Source of the DNA: an uncultured Clostridia bacterium
GTDB lineage: Bacteria; Bacillota; Clostridia; Oscillospirales; Butyricicoccaceae
DNA length: 10,371 nucleotides
Assembly (NCBI GenBank): GCA_910586575.1
Contig: CAJUJQ010000113.1
Coordinates: 1 to 10,371, forward strand
Direction: 5' to 3'
Made by a program: the position numbers and the translations under genes. The notes under the pieces are model-generated. The model was not told the DNA's origin. It worked only from the letters and a program-made list of their open reading frames with translations, and ran no database searches. Of this stretch, positions 4,381 to 10,371 are shown in pieces. Within the stretch, counting starts at the first letter, position 1. Each line of letters begins with the position of its first letter.

Positions 4381-7245
4381 ATGAGAATTCAACATAATAT
4401 TATGGCGATGGGCGCTTATCGTAACTATACGAATAACGTCAACGCAATGAAGAAGAACCTGGAGAAATTGTCGTCCGGTTATAAGATTAACCGCGCGGGC
4501 GACGATGCTGCGGGTCTTGCTATTTCTGAGAAAATGCGCGCGCAGATTACCGGCCTGGAAACCGCGCAGAAGAATGCCAAGGACGGCATTTCGCTGGTGC
4601 AGACCGCTGAAGGCGCGCTGACCGAAGTCCACGATATGCTCAATCGTATGGTGACTTTGGCAACCCAGTCCGCGAACGGCACCTATGACAACGACGTTGA
4701 CCGCGTCCAGCTGCAAAAGGAGCTTGACCAGCTGCGTACTGAGATTGACCGTATCGCTGACAGCTCCAATTTCAACGGCATCAAGCTGTTTGACGGTTCT
4801 CTGTCTGACGCTGAGCTGACTACCGATGGCGTGGTGACTTCGTCTAAGAGCATTACCGATGGTTTGACAATTAACGACGGCACTGACGGCGGCGGTGCAA
4901 AGGGCACTTTCTCGATAGACCTTACCGGCAAATTTGGTGAAGGTGACAACCTGAATATTAATTTCAGCACAAATGCCGGTATTACGGGCAATACGCTGAC
5001 CTTGACCTATCAGGGAACCAATCCCTCTGGTAATAACTTTAATGGAGCTACGGTAGAAGAGCAGGCGACGAATATCGCGAAGATTCTGTCAGGTAATGCG
5101 AATGTAGCCCAGCACTTTGATGTATCCACTGATGGCGGCAAAGTTACACTTACCGCGAAAGAAGAAGGCGTTAACAAGCCCGCTGTTACAAGTGTGAAGG
5201 TTACCGACAAGAATTTCGGTGCTGGCTCTGTGACAACAACCGCAGGCACTCCTGCAGCCGGCAACGCGCTTCTGACCGGCGGCGGGTTCACAAAGATTTT
5301 TGACGGCGGTGCCGCTGGTACTACTGCAAGCTTGGATTTAAAGGAAGGCGATGTCCTTACCTTCCAATTTGCAAACGCAGCTGGTGGCAGTACTTTGTTT
5401 GCGCAAGTAAAGGTAACCGCCGATATGATCAATGGCACTAATGAACAAACCACGCAAGCGGTTGTTGATGCGCTAAATGAGGCATATTTCATTGACGTAA
5501 CCGAAGCGAATAAGAACGACATCGGCGGTTCCGGTCTGACAGCTAGCGCAGGGACTGTAGCAGATGAGAGCCTGTTGAAAGTCTCTGATCTCTTTGACAT
5601 TGCTGCGAATAAGACTGCGAATGCAACGGGGACTGCTGAAATCGGCAGCATTCAGGTAAAGGGCAAGCTAGACGGCGATTATGGCGTTTTGGGAGTCAAA
5701 CGGACAAACGCTGACGACAGCAGTCGAGCTGCTACTTTTACTCAAGCAGCTGATGTAAACGGTACCGTGGGTGCAACGGCGCACAAGGCCGAGTTTACAG
5801 GCGGTACCGCGGCTGACAAGATGACTGCTGGCGACAAGATTACGATTTCTGGTCAGCTTTCCGATGGACGTACATTCTCGCTTGTCATGGAAGCAGGTAA
5901 GGACTTCGATATCTCTTCTGCTACCAATTATCAGACCGGTATGAATGCCTTAAAAGCTCAGCTGGAAAAAACGGGCGATGATGCCACAATGGTAAAGCTG
6001 AGCGATGGTAAGGAAGTAAAAGCCGGTGATATTTTTGGCGCTGGCAAGGAAATTACAATCACAACATCGGGCGCTGGTGTTGCTTTTGAGTCTGTTACCA
6101 AGGGTGTCATTGGCAAGGGCGCAGCAGGCGGTATCACAAGCCTTGCTTACAACAGCATTGCACCGGCAAAGGCAGATGCTTCCCTGACAAAGGGTTCTGA
6201 TCCAACGGAGGCAGAATCTTCTTTCACTCTGGACAATGACTTGACATACGGCACAGCAATCACAGTTGACGGCAAGACCTACGAGCTTGTGAAGGATGCC
6301 CGTGATGTGACAAACCGCAGTAACGAAGCGGTTGTTATGACTGACCTGTCTGATTTGAGCGCTGTTGCGAGTGCGTTTGCGGATTCGATCAATAGGGTCG
6401 CTCAGGAGAAGGTCGGCACTGGAAATACTCCGGACTACACGGCGACGGCTGACGGCGCTACCGTGAAGATTACCACGTCTGATACGGGTTCCGACGTGAA
6501 GGCAATGGCAATCACCACTCCTTATGGCGACGATGTCCCGACCCTTGAATTTACATTTGACCCGAAGAAGGTTCAGGCTGGCTCTACCATCACCATAAAG
6601 ACTGGCGATGATGAAGTTGGCAAGACCTACGAGTTTGTAAAGACCGGTGAAAAGGCAAAGAGCGGAAATATCGCGATTGAGGTTGCCGATTTTGATAAGG
6701 CAACCGCAAAGAGCCTGGGCGACGCGTTTGCCAGCGTAGCACAGGGTATCACCCCGGAAGTTGCGGACGATGGTAAGGTTACAATTACCGCGAACGAGGT
6801 GGATGGAAAGATCCCGTCCCTGAGCGCAAAGTTCTCGAACGGTAAGGCGGGTCTGAAACTCCAGATTGGCGATACTGCTGACGAATACAACCAGATGAAG
6901 GTCTCCATCTATAAGATGAAGTGCGCGGATATGGGCATCGGCAATATCAGCATCCTTGACCAGGACAGCGCGGGCGCGGCAATTGACAAGATTCGCTCCG
7001 CTATCAACTATGTATCTGATGTCCGCGGTACGCTGGGCGCTACCCAGAACCGCCTTGACCACACCATCAACAATCTGTCCGTAATGCAGGAGAACATTCA
7101 GGACGCAGAGTCCACCATCCGCGACACCGACGTTGCGGCGGAAATGATGGCTTACACCAAGAACAACATCCTCATCCAGTCCGCGCAGGCAATGCTCGCG
7201 CAGGCGAACCAGGTTCCGCAGGGCGTTCTCCAGCTGCTCCAGTAA
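4381..7245 (+). CDS. hag: Flagellin, unusually large (954 aa) with an expanded central region
   Basis: Filament subunit, exported by the flagellar type III system. Residues 1-138 are the conserved N-terminal domain (MRIQHNIMAM, LSSGYKINRAGDDAAGLAIS, LQKELDQLRTEIDRIA, FNGIKLFDG). Residues ~825-954 are the C-terminal domain (AIDKIRSAINYVSDVRGTLGA, RDTDVAAEMMAYTKNNIL, ending PQGVLQLLQ). Both are complete, so polymerisation should work. Positions equivalent to Salmonella FliC Arg90 and Leu94 (TLR5 contacts) appear as Arg89 and Leu93. Residues ~140-822 are the surface-exposed variable part, several times longer than usual. I read about five diverged modules starting near 175, 315, 468, 612 and 721: a strand pair around G(D/S)x(I/L)T(I/F), then FxLVM/YELVK/YEFVK, a helix, then VTITA/VKITT. 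The only cysteine is Cys848, in the C-terminal D1 region. An AAGGAGG site precedes the ATG and a strong terminator follows. Confidence 0.96.
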   Translation: MRIQHNIMAMGAYRNYTNNVNAMKKNLEKLSSGYKINRAGDDAAGLAISEKMRAQITGLETAQKNAKDGISLVQTAEGALTEVHDMLNRMVTLATQSANGTYDNDVDRVQLQKELDQLRTEIDRIADSSNFNGIKLFDGSLSDAELTTDGVVTSSKSITDGLTINDGTDGGGAKGTFSIDLTGKFGEGDNLNINFSTNAGITGNTLTLTYQGTNPSGNNFNGATVEEQATNIAKILSGNANVAQHFDVSTDGGKVTLTAKEEGVNKPAVTSVKVTDKNFGAGSVTTTAGTPAAGNALLTGGGFTKIFDGGAAGTTASLDLKEGDVLTFQFANAAGGSTLFAQVKVTADMINGTNEQTTQAVVDALNEAYFIDVTEANKNDIGGSGLTASAGTVADESLLKVSDLFDIAANKTANATGTAEIGSIQVKGKLDGDYGVLGVKRTNADDSSRAATFTQAADVNGTVGATAHKAEFTGGTAADKMTAGDKITISGQLSDGRTFSLVMEAGKDFDISSATNYQTGMNALKAQLEKTGDDATMVKLSDGKEVKAGDIFGAGKEITITTSGAGVAFESVTKGVIGKGAAGGITSLAYNSIAPAKADASLTKGSDPTEAESSFTLDNDLTYGTAITVDGKTYELVKDARDVTNRSNEAVVMTDLSDLSAVASAFADSINRVAQEKVGTGNTPDYTATADGATVKITTSDTGSDVKAMAITTPYGDDVPTLEFTFDPKKVQAGSTITIKTGDDEVGKTYEFVKTGEKAKSGNIAIEVADFDKATAKSLGDAFASVAQGITPEVADDGKVTITANEVDGKIPSLSAKFSNGKAGLKLQIGDTADEYNQMKVSIYKMKCADMGIGNISILDQDSAGAAIDKIRSAINYVSDVRGTLGATQNRLDHTINNLSVMQENIQDAESTIRDTDVAAEMMAYTKNNILIQSAQAMLAQANQVPQGVLQLLQ

Positions 7246-7290
7246 GGCAAATTTCCCACACACTTTCCCAATATTTTTACCAGCAAGACA

Positions 7291-7333
7291 AATGCGGGAC
7301 GGGGTTTTACCCCGTCCCGCATTCGTTTTTTTT
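7291..7333 (+). terminator. Intrinsic terminator of the flagellin gene
   Basis: A perfect 14-bp stem (7291-7304 with 7310-7323), a TTTTA loop, then CG and eight T (7326-7333). It lies 45 bases after the flagellin stop codon. Confidence 0.95.
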
Positions 7334-7645
7334 GGGATTATGCCCGTAGCCGGTATCACCGGGCAGGCCTATTGTGTGGGAGGGGCTTGCCCCTCCCCTG
7401 TATAACGGCATTTTCCGCGAAAAACGGCTGTCCCAATAAGTCCTAGCTGCATGGCGGCGCGCACCGGCAGGGCTGGGATTCCATGCGTGATAGCAGCCCG
7501 CATCTTTTTCTGTGAGACGCAATCCCCCCACCCTTGACAGGCGACAGCCTGCCTGCGGAAAAGCGCCTTGTCCGGCGAAAGAATCTGCGGCGCGCCTGTC
7601 ACAATTTATGGATTCACAGTTCCTTGCGGGCAGACCGCCTGCGGC
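7334..7645. other. Non-coding gap between flagellin terminator and sortase stop codon
   Basis: About 310 bases with no frame I can support. It contains the perfect palindrome at 7378-7397 listed separately, overlapping short inverted repeats near 7341-7365 (TGCCCG...CGGGCA, CCGGT-ATC-ACCGG), and GC-rich patches. A CTGCGGC/GCCGCAG inverted repeat (7639-7645 with 7656-7662) spans the sortase stop codon. No T-tailed terminator for the sortase was found. Confidence 0.5.
7378..7397. repeat. Perfect GC-rich palindrome, possible extragenic repeat
   Basis: GGGAGGGG and CCCCTCCC form an 8-bp stem around a CTTG loop, with no T tail on either side. The shape, G-rich arm then CTTG then C-rich arm, resembles dispersed extragenic palindromes of clostridial genomes. 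The assignment is by appearance only. Confidence 0.45.
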
Positions 7646-8440
7646 TTATTCGCTTGCCGCAGTTTCTGTGGAATAGGTTTCCGCGAGGACTGCCTGCACA
7701 ATCCAGCGGGTAGCCGTGCCGCGGCTGGGACAGGTGGACAGGGTCAGGATTTTGTCGTCCTCCGTCGGGACAATGCCGGTATCGACCGCCGATTTTTTCA
7801 GCCCGTCCTGAATCACTTCGGCTTTGCGTTCCGGCTCGTTTACCTGTAGATAATACGCCGGGGAGCGGACGCTGGATTCATAGGCGGCATAAATATCGTA
7901 ACGGTACACGCCGCTGTCGTTCACCAGATAGACGCTGGGGTGCTGCTCCCAATAGTCTTTCTGGTCGTAATACTGCAAAATCGCAAACATGGACATATCC
8001 CGCATGCGATGGCCATAAATAATAGTATTGAAGTCGCTCAGGTCCGTCTGGGATTCGGTTTCCATGAAGATAGAACCCATGGTGCTGTATTCCTTCAGCC
8101 AGGTATGGCGGAGATATTGGTTATTATTTTCGCCGATCAGCAGCGGGTAGGAAACCACGGTATCCGGTATATAAATCCAGCCGATGACATCCGGGTTGAT
8201 GGCTTTCAGGGCGGAAAGGTCGATATCGGCCAGCGCTTCGGCGAGCGGGTCGGTTTCCTCGGCTTCCGGCTCCGCGGCGGCGGGCGGTGCGGGCATCTGC
8301 TTGGGCAGCTTTACAAGCTCCTGTGCCTGCTCGTTATGTACGCGGCCGGTGTGCATGTGGTACGCGCGCACGCCCAGAATGGCGATACAAACGACGCAGA
8401 CAACGGCCAGCATGATTTTGATAATTTTCCTTCGGTTCAA
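7646..8440 (-). CDS. srtB: Class B sortase
   Basis: Membrane-anchored cysteine transpeptidase that joins secreted proteins to the cell wall. The start is TTG 8440: AAAGGAGG lies ten bases upstream, and the protein opens NRRKIIKI then a membrane anchor (~10-24, LAVVCVVCIAILGV), giving 264 residues. An ATG at 8584 in frame would add 48 residues, has no ribosome site and lies in the inverted repeat of the leader. An Ala/Pro/Glu-rich linker (~46-65) leads to the catalytic domain: IGWIYIPDT, TIIYGHRMRD with His144, TLSTCPSRG with Cys237, and Arg245 (TRWIV). The long helix-bearing segment between His and Cys (MFAILQYYDQKDYWEQHPSVYL) is typical of class B. No protein with a sorting signal is nearby, so this is more likely a housekeeping sortase, as SrtB is in some clostridia, than part of a pilus cluster. 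Confidence 0.93.
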   Translation of the reverse strand: MNRRKIIKIMLAVVCVVCIAILGVRAYHMHTGRVHNEQAQELVKLPKQMPAPPAAAEPEAEETDPLAEALADIDLSALKAINPDVIGWIYIPDTVVSYPLLIGENNNQYLRHTWLKEYSTMGSIFMETESQTDLSDFNTIIYGHRMRDMSMFAILQYYDQKDYWEQHPSVYLVNDSGVYRYDIYAAYESSVRSPAYYLQVNEPERKAEVIQDGLKKSAVDTGIVPTEDDKILTLSTCPSRGTATRWIVQAVLAETYSTETAASE

Positions 8441-8512
8441 GAGAAGGATACCTCCTTTCCATAATCGCGGGGAAACGGCAGTCTGGCATGGTTGGGACGG
8501 GCTGCCGTGGGG

Positions 8513-8597
8513 ATGATACTGTTTCACGGATGCAAGATCTCCCGTAAAATAGGCCTTGTGAAATCTCAGGAAAAAGGCTTGCATAAAACAGTATCAT
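8513..8597 (-). repeat. Large imperfect inverted repeat in the sortase leader
   Basis: ATGATACTGTTT (8513-8524) plus ATGCAAG (8530-8536) is mirrored by CTTGCAT (8578-8584) plus AAACAGTATCAT (8586-8597): 19 matched pairs interrupted only by a 5-versus-1 base internal loop. Inside, GCCTT (8553-8557) can pair with AAGGC (8574-8578), partly overlapping the arm. It lies just after the predicted sortase start point, so the RNA would carry a long hairpin about 70 bases before the ribosome site. It could be a cis-acting leader structure or the remains of a small palindromic element. Confidence 0.6.
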
Positions 8598-8609
8598 AAT
8601 CTATATTTA

Positions 8610-8638
8610 TATATAACACATCCTGTCGTGATTTGCAA
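8610..8638 (-). promoter_or_regulatory. Sigma-A promoter of the sortase gene
   Basis: On the - strand: TTGCAA (8638-8633), a 17-base spacer, TATATA (8615-8610), in a locally AT-rich stretch (8585-8617). Start would be near 8603, giving a leader of about 160 bases that holds the inverted repeat. Confidence 0.55.
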
Positions 8639-8748
8639 GGGGGATTTTGCATGATGCTTACTGCCTGAGGGACCGTCGCACCTGATCTACAGGAAGCCCC
8701 GGCAGGGGCAAAGAAAAGCGCCGCTGAGGAAAAGAGGAGGGTTTCGGA

Positions 8749-9699
8749 ATGTCAACTGCTTTGATTGTTCTGCTGTTTTTGCTTGGGGTAGCGCTCATTG
8801 TGAAGGGCGGGGACGCGTTTGTCGATGCCTCGTCGTGGATTGCGGAAGCGTTCCATATCCCGAAATTCATGATTGGCGCTACCATCGTCAGCCTTGCCAC
8901 GACGCTGCCCGAGCTGCTGGTCTCGTCGATTGCCGCGTCCCAGGGACGGACGGAAATGGCAATCGGCAACGCCGTCGGCTCGGTGACCGCGAACGTCGGG
9001 CTGATTATGGGCATCTCCATCTTATGCATGCCCAGCAGGATGAAGCGGGGGCAGTTCGCGTTAAAGGGCATCCTGATGATTGCTTCCGCCGGGCTGCTCT
9101 ATCTGCTGTCGCGCGGCGGTTCGCTCAGCCTGCGGCGCGGGGCGGTTTTGCTGGCGGTGTTCCTGGTGTTTTTCTGGCAGAACATCCGCGAAGCCGGGCG
9201 CGCCATTGGTTTGGCATCCGGCGGGGAGCGCCCGGAGGGCGGCGTAATCCTGAACCTGGCCAAGTTCCTGCTCGGCGCTGCCGGGATTGTGCTTGGCGCA
9301 CAGCTGCTGGTCGATAACGGCAGCGCGCTTGCGCGCCTGCTCGGCGTGCCCGAGGGAATCATCGGCGTGACCGTGATTGCCATCGGAACGTCCCTGCCGG
9401 AGCTGGTCACGACGCTGACCGCGATTGCGAAAAAACAGGCGTCGCTTTCCATCGGCAATATCATCGGCGCGAATATCATCGACCTGACCCTCATCCTGCC
9501 CGTTTCCGCATGGATTTCGCAGGGCAGCCTGCCTATTTCCGCGCAGTCCGCCCGGCTTGATTTCCCGGCGTGCTTCCTGGTCTGCCTGATTGCCGTCTTG
9601 CCGCCGCTGCTGACCGAACGTTTCCGGCGCTGGCAGGGGCTGCTGCTGCTTGCCGTCTACGCGGGATATCTGTCGGCGCTTTGTACGGCGTTTTTATGA
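8749..9699 (+). CDS. Sodium/calcium exchanger family (CaCA) membrane protein
   Basis: A 316-residue integral membrane antiporter, related to YrbG and the archaeal NCX_Mj type, that moves Ca2+ (or a similar cation) against Na+ or H+. AGGAGG (8735-8740) lies eight bases before the ATG. The protein is mostly hydrophobic helices, probably ten, arranged as two inverted halves. Alpha repeat 1 is GATIVSLATTLPELLVSS with GNAVGSVTANVG; alpha repeat 2 is GVTVIAIGTSLPELVTTL with GNIIGANIIDL. Ion-site equivalents are present: Glu55, Asn82, Glu218 and Asp245, matching the Glu, Asn, Glu, Asp set known from NCX_Mj. The loop at ~146-168 (REAG to RPEGG) joins the halves. It stands alone, divergent from the sortase. 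The ion cannot be told from sequence. A GCCCC-GGCA-GGGGC hairpin (8696-8709) lies in its short leader. No T-tailed terminator was seen after it. Confidence 0.92.
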   Translation: MSTALIVLLFLLGVALIVKGGDAFVDASSWIAEAFHIPKFMIGATIVSLATTLPELLVSSIAASQGRTEMAIGNAVGSVTANVGLIMGISILCMPSRMKRGQFALKGILMIASAGLLYLLSRGGSLSLRRGAVLLAVFLVFFWQNIREAGRAIGLASGGERPEGGVILNLAKFLLGAAGIVLGAQLLVDNGSALARLLGVPEGIIGVTVIAIGTSLPELVTTLTAIAKKQASLSIGNIIGANIIDLTLILPVSAWISQGSLPISAQSARLDFPACFLVCLIAVLPPLLTERFRRWQGLLLLAVYAGYLSALCTAFL

Positions 9700-9842
9700 A
9701 AAATCCTGTACAGCGGTTTTTGAAGGCCGCAAAGGTGGCTGTTTTCGTGCATTTCCTAAATTATTACAACCGTTTTGCGTTTTCCGAAAAAGACCCCCTC
9801 CGTGTTTTGTGAAAATGAACGGATAAAACCGCGAAATTTTGA

Positions 9843-9871
9843 TTGACATTGTGAAGATTACCCCATATACT
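9843..9871 (+). promoter_or_regulatory. Sigma-A promoter driving the glycine riboswitch leader
   Basis: TTGACA (9843-9848), a 17-base spacer and TATACT (9866-9871), one mismatch from full consensus. Transcription would begin near 9878, so the leader to the terminator is about 355 bases. Bases 9700-9842, between the exchanger and this promoter, show no gene or clear signal. Confidence 0.85.
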
Positions 9872-9877
9872 ATAGAT

Positions 9878-10000
9878 AGCAAGTGCTGGGAAACACCGTT
9901 TCGGTTTTCCACAGAATAGACCTGCCCGGGAACCTGAGAAATGCCGGATGGCGGCATCAGACCCGTTCGGATGGCGTTTGGAAGGGTTTCGCGCAGGTCT
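9878..10000 (+). ncRNA. Structured 5' RNA domain of unknown class upstream of the glycine riboswitch
   Basis: Transcribed from the strong promoter just upstream. A first hairpin at 9889-9910 pairs GGAAA with TTTCC and CCG with CGG. Then AGACCTGC (9918-9925) pairs perfectly with GCAGGTCT (9993-10000), closing an 83-base unit. Inside it, ATGCCG (9941-9946) pairs with CGGCAT (9952-9957) around GATGG, and ACCC (9961-9964) with GGGT (9984-9987), suggesting a three-way junction. I do not recognise the class. It has a CCTGAGAA that recalls TPP riboswitches and an AGACCTGCC that recalls the B12 box, but the rest of those motifs is missing. Confidence 0.45.
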
Positions 10001-10014
10001 GATATACGTATGAT

Positions 10015-10186
10015 GATATCGGGAGAGACTGGCCGTCCAGCGCCGAAGGGGTAACACGCAAAGCAAACTCTCAGGCAAAAGGACCGGTATCTGACGGAAC
10101 TCTGGAGAGCCGCTGCGCATAGCAGCGGCGCCAACGAAGCAACCGTGCGCCCCCGCGCCGGGAATCTTTCAGGCCAAGCGACAGAG
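10015..10186 (+). ncRNA. Tandem glycine riboswitch (two aptamers)
   Basis: Two adjacent aptamers sense glycine and control the downstream gene. In aptamer I, GATATCG (10015-10021) pairs with CGGTATC (10085-10091). GAGAG (10023-10027) pairs with CTCTC (10068-10072), and the hallmark segments GCGCCGAAGGGG and CTCTCAGGCAAAAGGACC are exact. After CTGACGGAACTCTGGAGAG, aptamer II is closed by CTCTG (10100-10104) with CAGAG (10182-10186), and GAGAG pairs with CTTTC (10166-10170). Its core is less regular: GCCAACGAAGCAACC, and TTTCAGGCCAAGCGACAGAG. Known targets are the glycine cleavage system and amino-acid/sodium symporters; the target here is outside or at the right edge. Confidence 0.95.
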
Positions 10187-10232
10187 ATGCGGCGGGCGAG
10201 TTGCGCCCTGCCCATCGCTGCCGTTTTTTTTT
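10186..10232 (+). terminator. Terminator (expression platform) of the glycine riboswitch
   Basis: GGGCG (10194-10198) pairs with CGCCC (10204-10208) around AGTTG. The stem can be extended either by GGC/GCC and GATG/CATC (to 10216) or by GCGGC (10189-10193) with GCTGC (10217-10221), and nine T follow at 10224-10232. G10186 is shared with the closing stem of aptamer II, so ligand binding and terminator folding could compete. The exact pairing is uncertain; the stem-plus-T9 is clear. Confidence 0.75.
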
Positions 10233-10243
10233 CGCTTCGCGAT

Positions 10244-10271
10244 CCGTCCAAAATCTGCGGATTTTGGACGG
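10244..10271. repeat. Perfect 12-bp palindrome with TGCG loop
   Basis: CCGTCCAAAATC (10244-10255) and GATTTTGGACGG (10260-10271) form a perfect stem, with no T tail on either strand. It sits 12 bases after the riboswitch terminator, between it and any downstream gene. It may be a dispersed extragenic palindrome or an RNA-stabilising hairpin. A smaller AATGCC/GGCATT hairpin follows at 10302-10318. Confidence 0.55.
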
Positions 10272-10317
10272 GGAGGCCCCGCCGGCGCGGGAAGTATCAG
10301 GAATGCCGCCGGGGCAT

Positions 10318-10326
10318 TGTTATACT
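10318..10326 (+). promoter_or_regulatory. Extended -10 promoter element near the right edge
   Basis: TG-T-TATACT matches the extended -10 form (TGnTATAAT). There is no good -35. It lies six bases before an ATG at 10332 with no ribosome binding site. Weak evidence on its own. Confidence 0.3.
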
Positions 10327-10331
10327 CGCGA

Positions 10332-10371
10332 ATGAAAAGATTTGCCGTATTCACCCACCCTGCCCGCCATC
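10332..10371 (+). CDS. Possible start of a gene running off the right edge
   Basis: Thirteen codons (MKRFAVFTHPARH) remain open to the window end. There is no ribosome binding site before the ATG, which would have to be read as a leaderless start or is not a true start. The product cannot be recognised, and it does not look like the start of GcvT or a symporter. Position alone, about 100 bases after a riboswitch terminator, makes a coding start in this area plausible. Confidence 0.2.
   Translation, partial: MKRFAVFTHPARH

Noticed and set aside
5950..7359. Long open frame antisense to the 3' half of the flagellin (469 codons)
   Set aside because: It is a shadow of flagellin codon use: no ribosome site, Cys/Arg-rich unnatural composition, and it runs through the flagellin terminator.
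8441..8584. ATG 8584 as the sortase start
   Set aside because: It lies inside the inverted repeat with no ribosome site, and the added 48 residues do not precede the membrane anchor sensibly. TTG 8440 has AAAGGAGG.
9878..10010. TPP or cobalamin riboswitch before the glycine riboswitch
   Set aside because: CCTGAGAA and AGACCTGCC recall single conserved boxes of those classes, but the other required segments are absent or out of order.
9694..10251. Frames on the - strand across the riboswitch leader
   Set aside because: They overlap a well-supported structured RNA on the other strand and have no ribosome site or family features.
1..10371. CRISPR array or insertion sequence
   Set aside because: No regularly spaced repeats and no transposase-like frame were found.

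Overview
The window looks like a piece of a Gram-positive, moderately high-GC, flagellated gut-type Clostridia chromosome (probably Oscillospirales; the family is an inference). Evidence: strong AGGAGG ribosome binding sites, sigma-A promoters with 17-base spacers, a class B sortase, a clostridial-type flagellin preceded by a CsrA-type regulator, and a tandem glycine riboswitch. No gene here fixes the species.

Bases 1-2461 are the end of a phage or prophage late operon on the + strand. It holds the C-terminal chaperone (peptidase S74-type) domain of a tail fibre or spike, a 457-residue virion-like protein of unknown role, and an N-acetylmuramoyl-L-alanine amidase (endolysin). A strong intrinsic terminator closes it. 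On the - strand, 2470-3382 is a SEC-C protein gene split into two frames by one extra base in a run of eight C. It has a clear sigma-A promoter.

Bases 3410-3959 have no gene but hold two copies of a GATAATA-N3-TATTATC palindrome, a long hairpin, and a GGA-rich leader. These lead into a divergent CsrA homologue (3960-4217) and a very large flagellin of 954 residues (4381-7245). The flagellin has normal N- and C-terminal polymerisation domains around about 680 variable residues, which I read as five diverged modules of about 100 residues. The CsrA-flagellin pair fits the known CsrA/FliW/flagellin translational control, but CsrA has lost two basic RNA-contact positions and no fliW is in view. 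A perfect 14-bp terminator follows.

Bases 7646-8440 (- strand) encode a class B sortase with all catalytic residues. Its roughly 160-base leader contains a large imperfect inverted repeat. Divergently, 8749-9699 encodes a CaCA-family cation/Ca2+ exchanger with both alpha repeats.

The right end is a long RNA leader. A near-consensus sigma-A promoter at 9843-9871 is followed by a structured domain of unknown class (9918-10000), a tandem glycine riboswitch (10015-10186) and a terminator with nine T (to 10232). The controlled gene is beyond the window or starts near 10332. The least explained signals are the extra RNA domain before the glycine riboswitch, the divergent CsrA beside the giant modular flagellin, and the C8 frameshift.
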